Assembly: GCA_905215195.1 (NCBI GenBank)
Contig: CAJMPF010000017.1
Coordinates: forward strand, 1 to 14,946
Source of the DNA: an uncultured bacterium
GTDB lineage: Bacteria; Actinomycetota; Coriobacteriia; Coriobacteriales; Coriobacteriaceae
Direction: 5' to 3'
DNA: 14,946 bases
The notes under the pieces are model-generated. The model ran no database searches. It saw only the letters and a program-made list of their open reading frames with translations, and was not told where the DNA came from. This document shows, piece after piece, positions 14,844 through 14,946 of this stretch (its first letter is position 1; each line of letters begins with the position of its first letter). A program made the translations under genes and the position numbers.

Positions 14844-14872
14844 ATTATAGGTATTATTGCGATTCCATTTGA
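14844..14872 (-). promoter_or_regulatory. Promoter of the tcdA-tatD unit
   Basis: On the minus strand a consensus TATAAT (plus 14844-14849) lies 44 bases before the tcdA ATG. A poor -35 candidate, TCAAAT (plus 14867-14872), lies 17 bases further upstream. The perfect -10 box carries the call. Confidence 0.55.
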
Positions 14873-14946
14873 GCCCTTGGGCTTGTTGAAATGGGATCGG
14901 GATTCGCATAAGATTGAAGCAGATGGCACCCGTTGCAGCGGGTTGG

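Noticed and set aside
14928..14943. ACCCG-TTGCAG-CGGGT hairpin at the right edge
   Set aside because: The stem is 5 bp and the window ends before any T-tract can be judged; it may be a terminator of a gene outside the window.
1..14946. CRISPR array, rRNA, tRNA or known riboswitch
   Set aside because: No regularly spaced repeats, tRNA cloverleaf or recognisable riboswitch core was found.

Overview
The window looks like chromosome from a Gram-positive gut actinobacterium of the class Coriobacteriia, most likely Collinsella or a close relative. The reasons are a GC-rich coding style, strong AAGGAGG-type ribosome sites, compact operons, and a fructoselysine-type locus of a kind reported for Collinsella. 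This assignment is inference; the window holds no rRNA or tRNA.

Region 1 (1-2831, minus strand) is a fragment of a conjugation module. It reads, in transcription order, a 296-residue protein of unknown function, a ClpP-like serine protease, and a VirD4/TraG-type coupling ATPase that runs off the left edge. The protease and ATPase genes overlap by 8 bases. About 770 bases without a convincing gene follow (2832-3605). They hold two terminator-like hairpins and two inverted repeats, and probably contain the boundary between the mobile module and ordinary chromosome.

Region 2 (3606-5996, plus strand) holds deoxyribose-phosphate aldolase (deoC), a Cof-type HAD phosphatase, and a beta-phosphoglucomutase-like HAD phosphatase. 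They are separated by gaps and at least one intrinsic terminator, so they are neighbours more than a tight operon.

Region 3 (6147-12927, plus strand) is the most interesting part. A GntR/HutC regulator has its own terminator. It is followed by a promoter candidate, a perfect 10+3+10 palindrome, and a five-gene operon: a YfcC/DcuC-superfamily permease, an amidohydrolase, a FrlC-like epimerase, a FrlB-like SIS-domain deglycase and a FrlD-like PfkB kinase. The last three match the enzymes of fructoselysine (Amadori product) catabolism. The kinase phosphorylates the imported sugar-amine on C6, the deglycase splits it to glucose 6-phosphate plus free amine, and the epimerase converts a C3-epimer into the usable form. 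The permease class and the amidohydrolase are not part of the E. coli frl operon, and the amidohydrolase has lost canonical metal ligands. The cluster may therefore handle a modified or amide-linked glycated compound.

Region 4 (12928-14946) starts with a 229-base non-coding element with near-identical terminal inverted repeats and an internal hairpin. It lies between convergent genes and resembles a MITE or a dispersed structured repeat. The minus-strand pair tcdA-tatD follows, reading right to left: a tRNA-modifying E1-like enzyme and a TatD metal-dependent nuclease, preceded by a promoter with a consensus -10 box.
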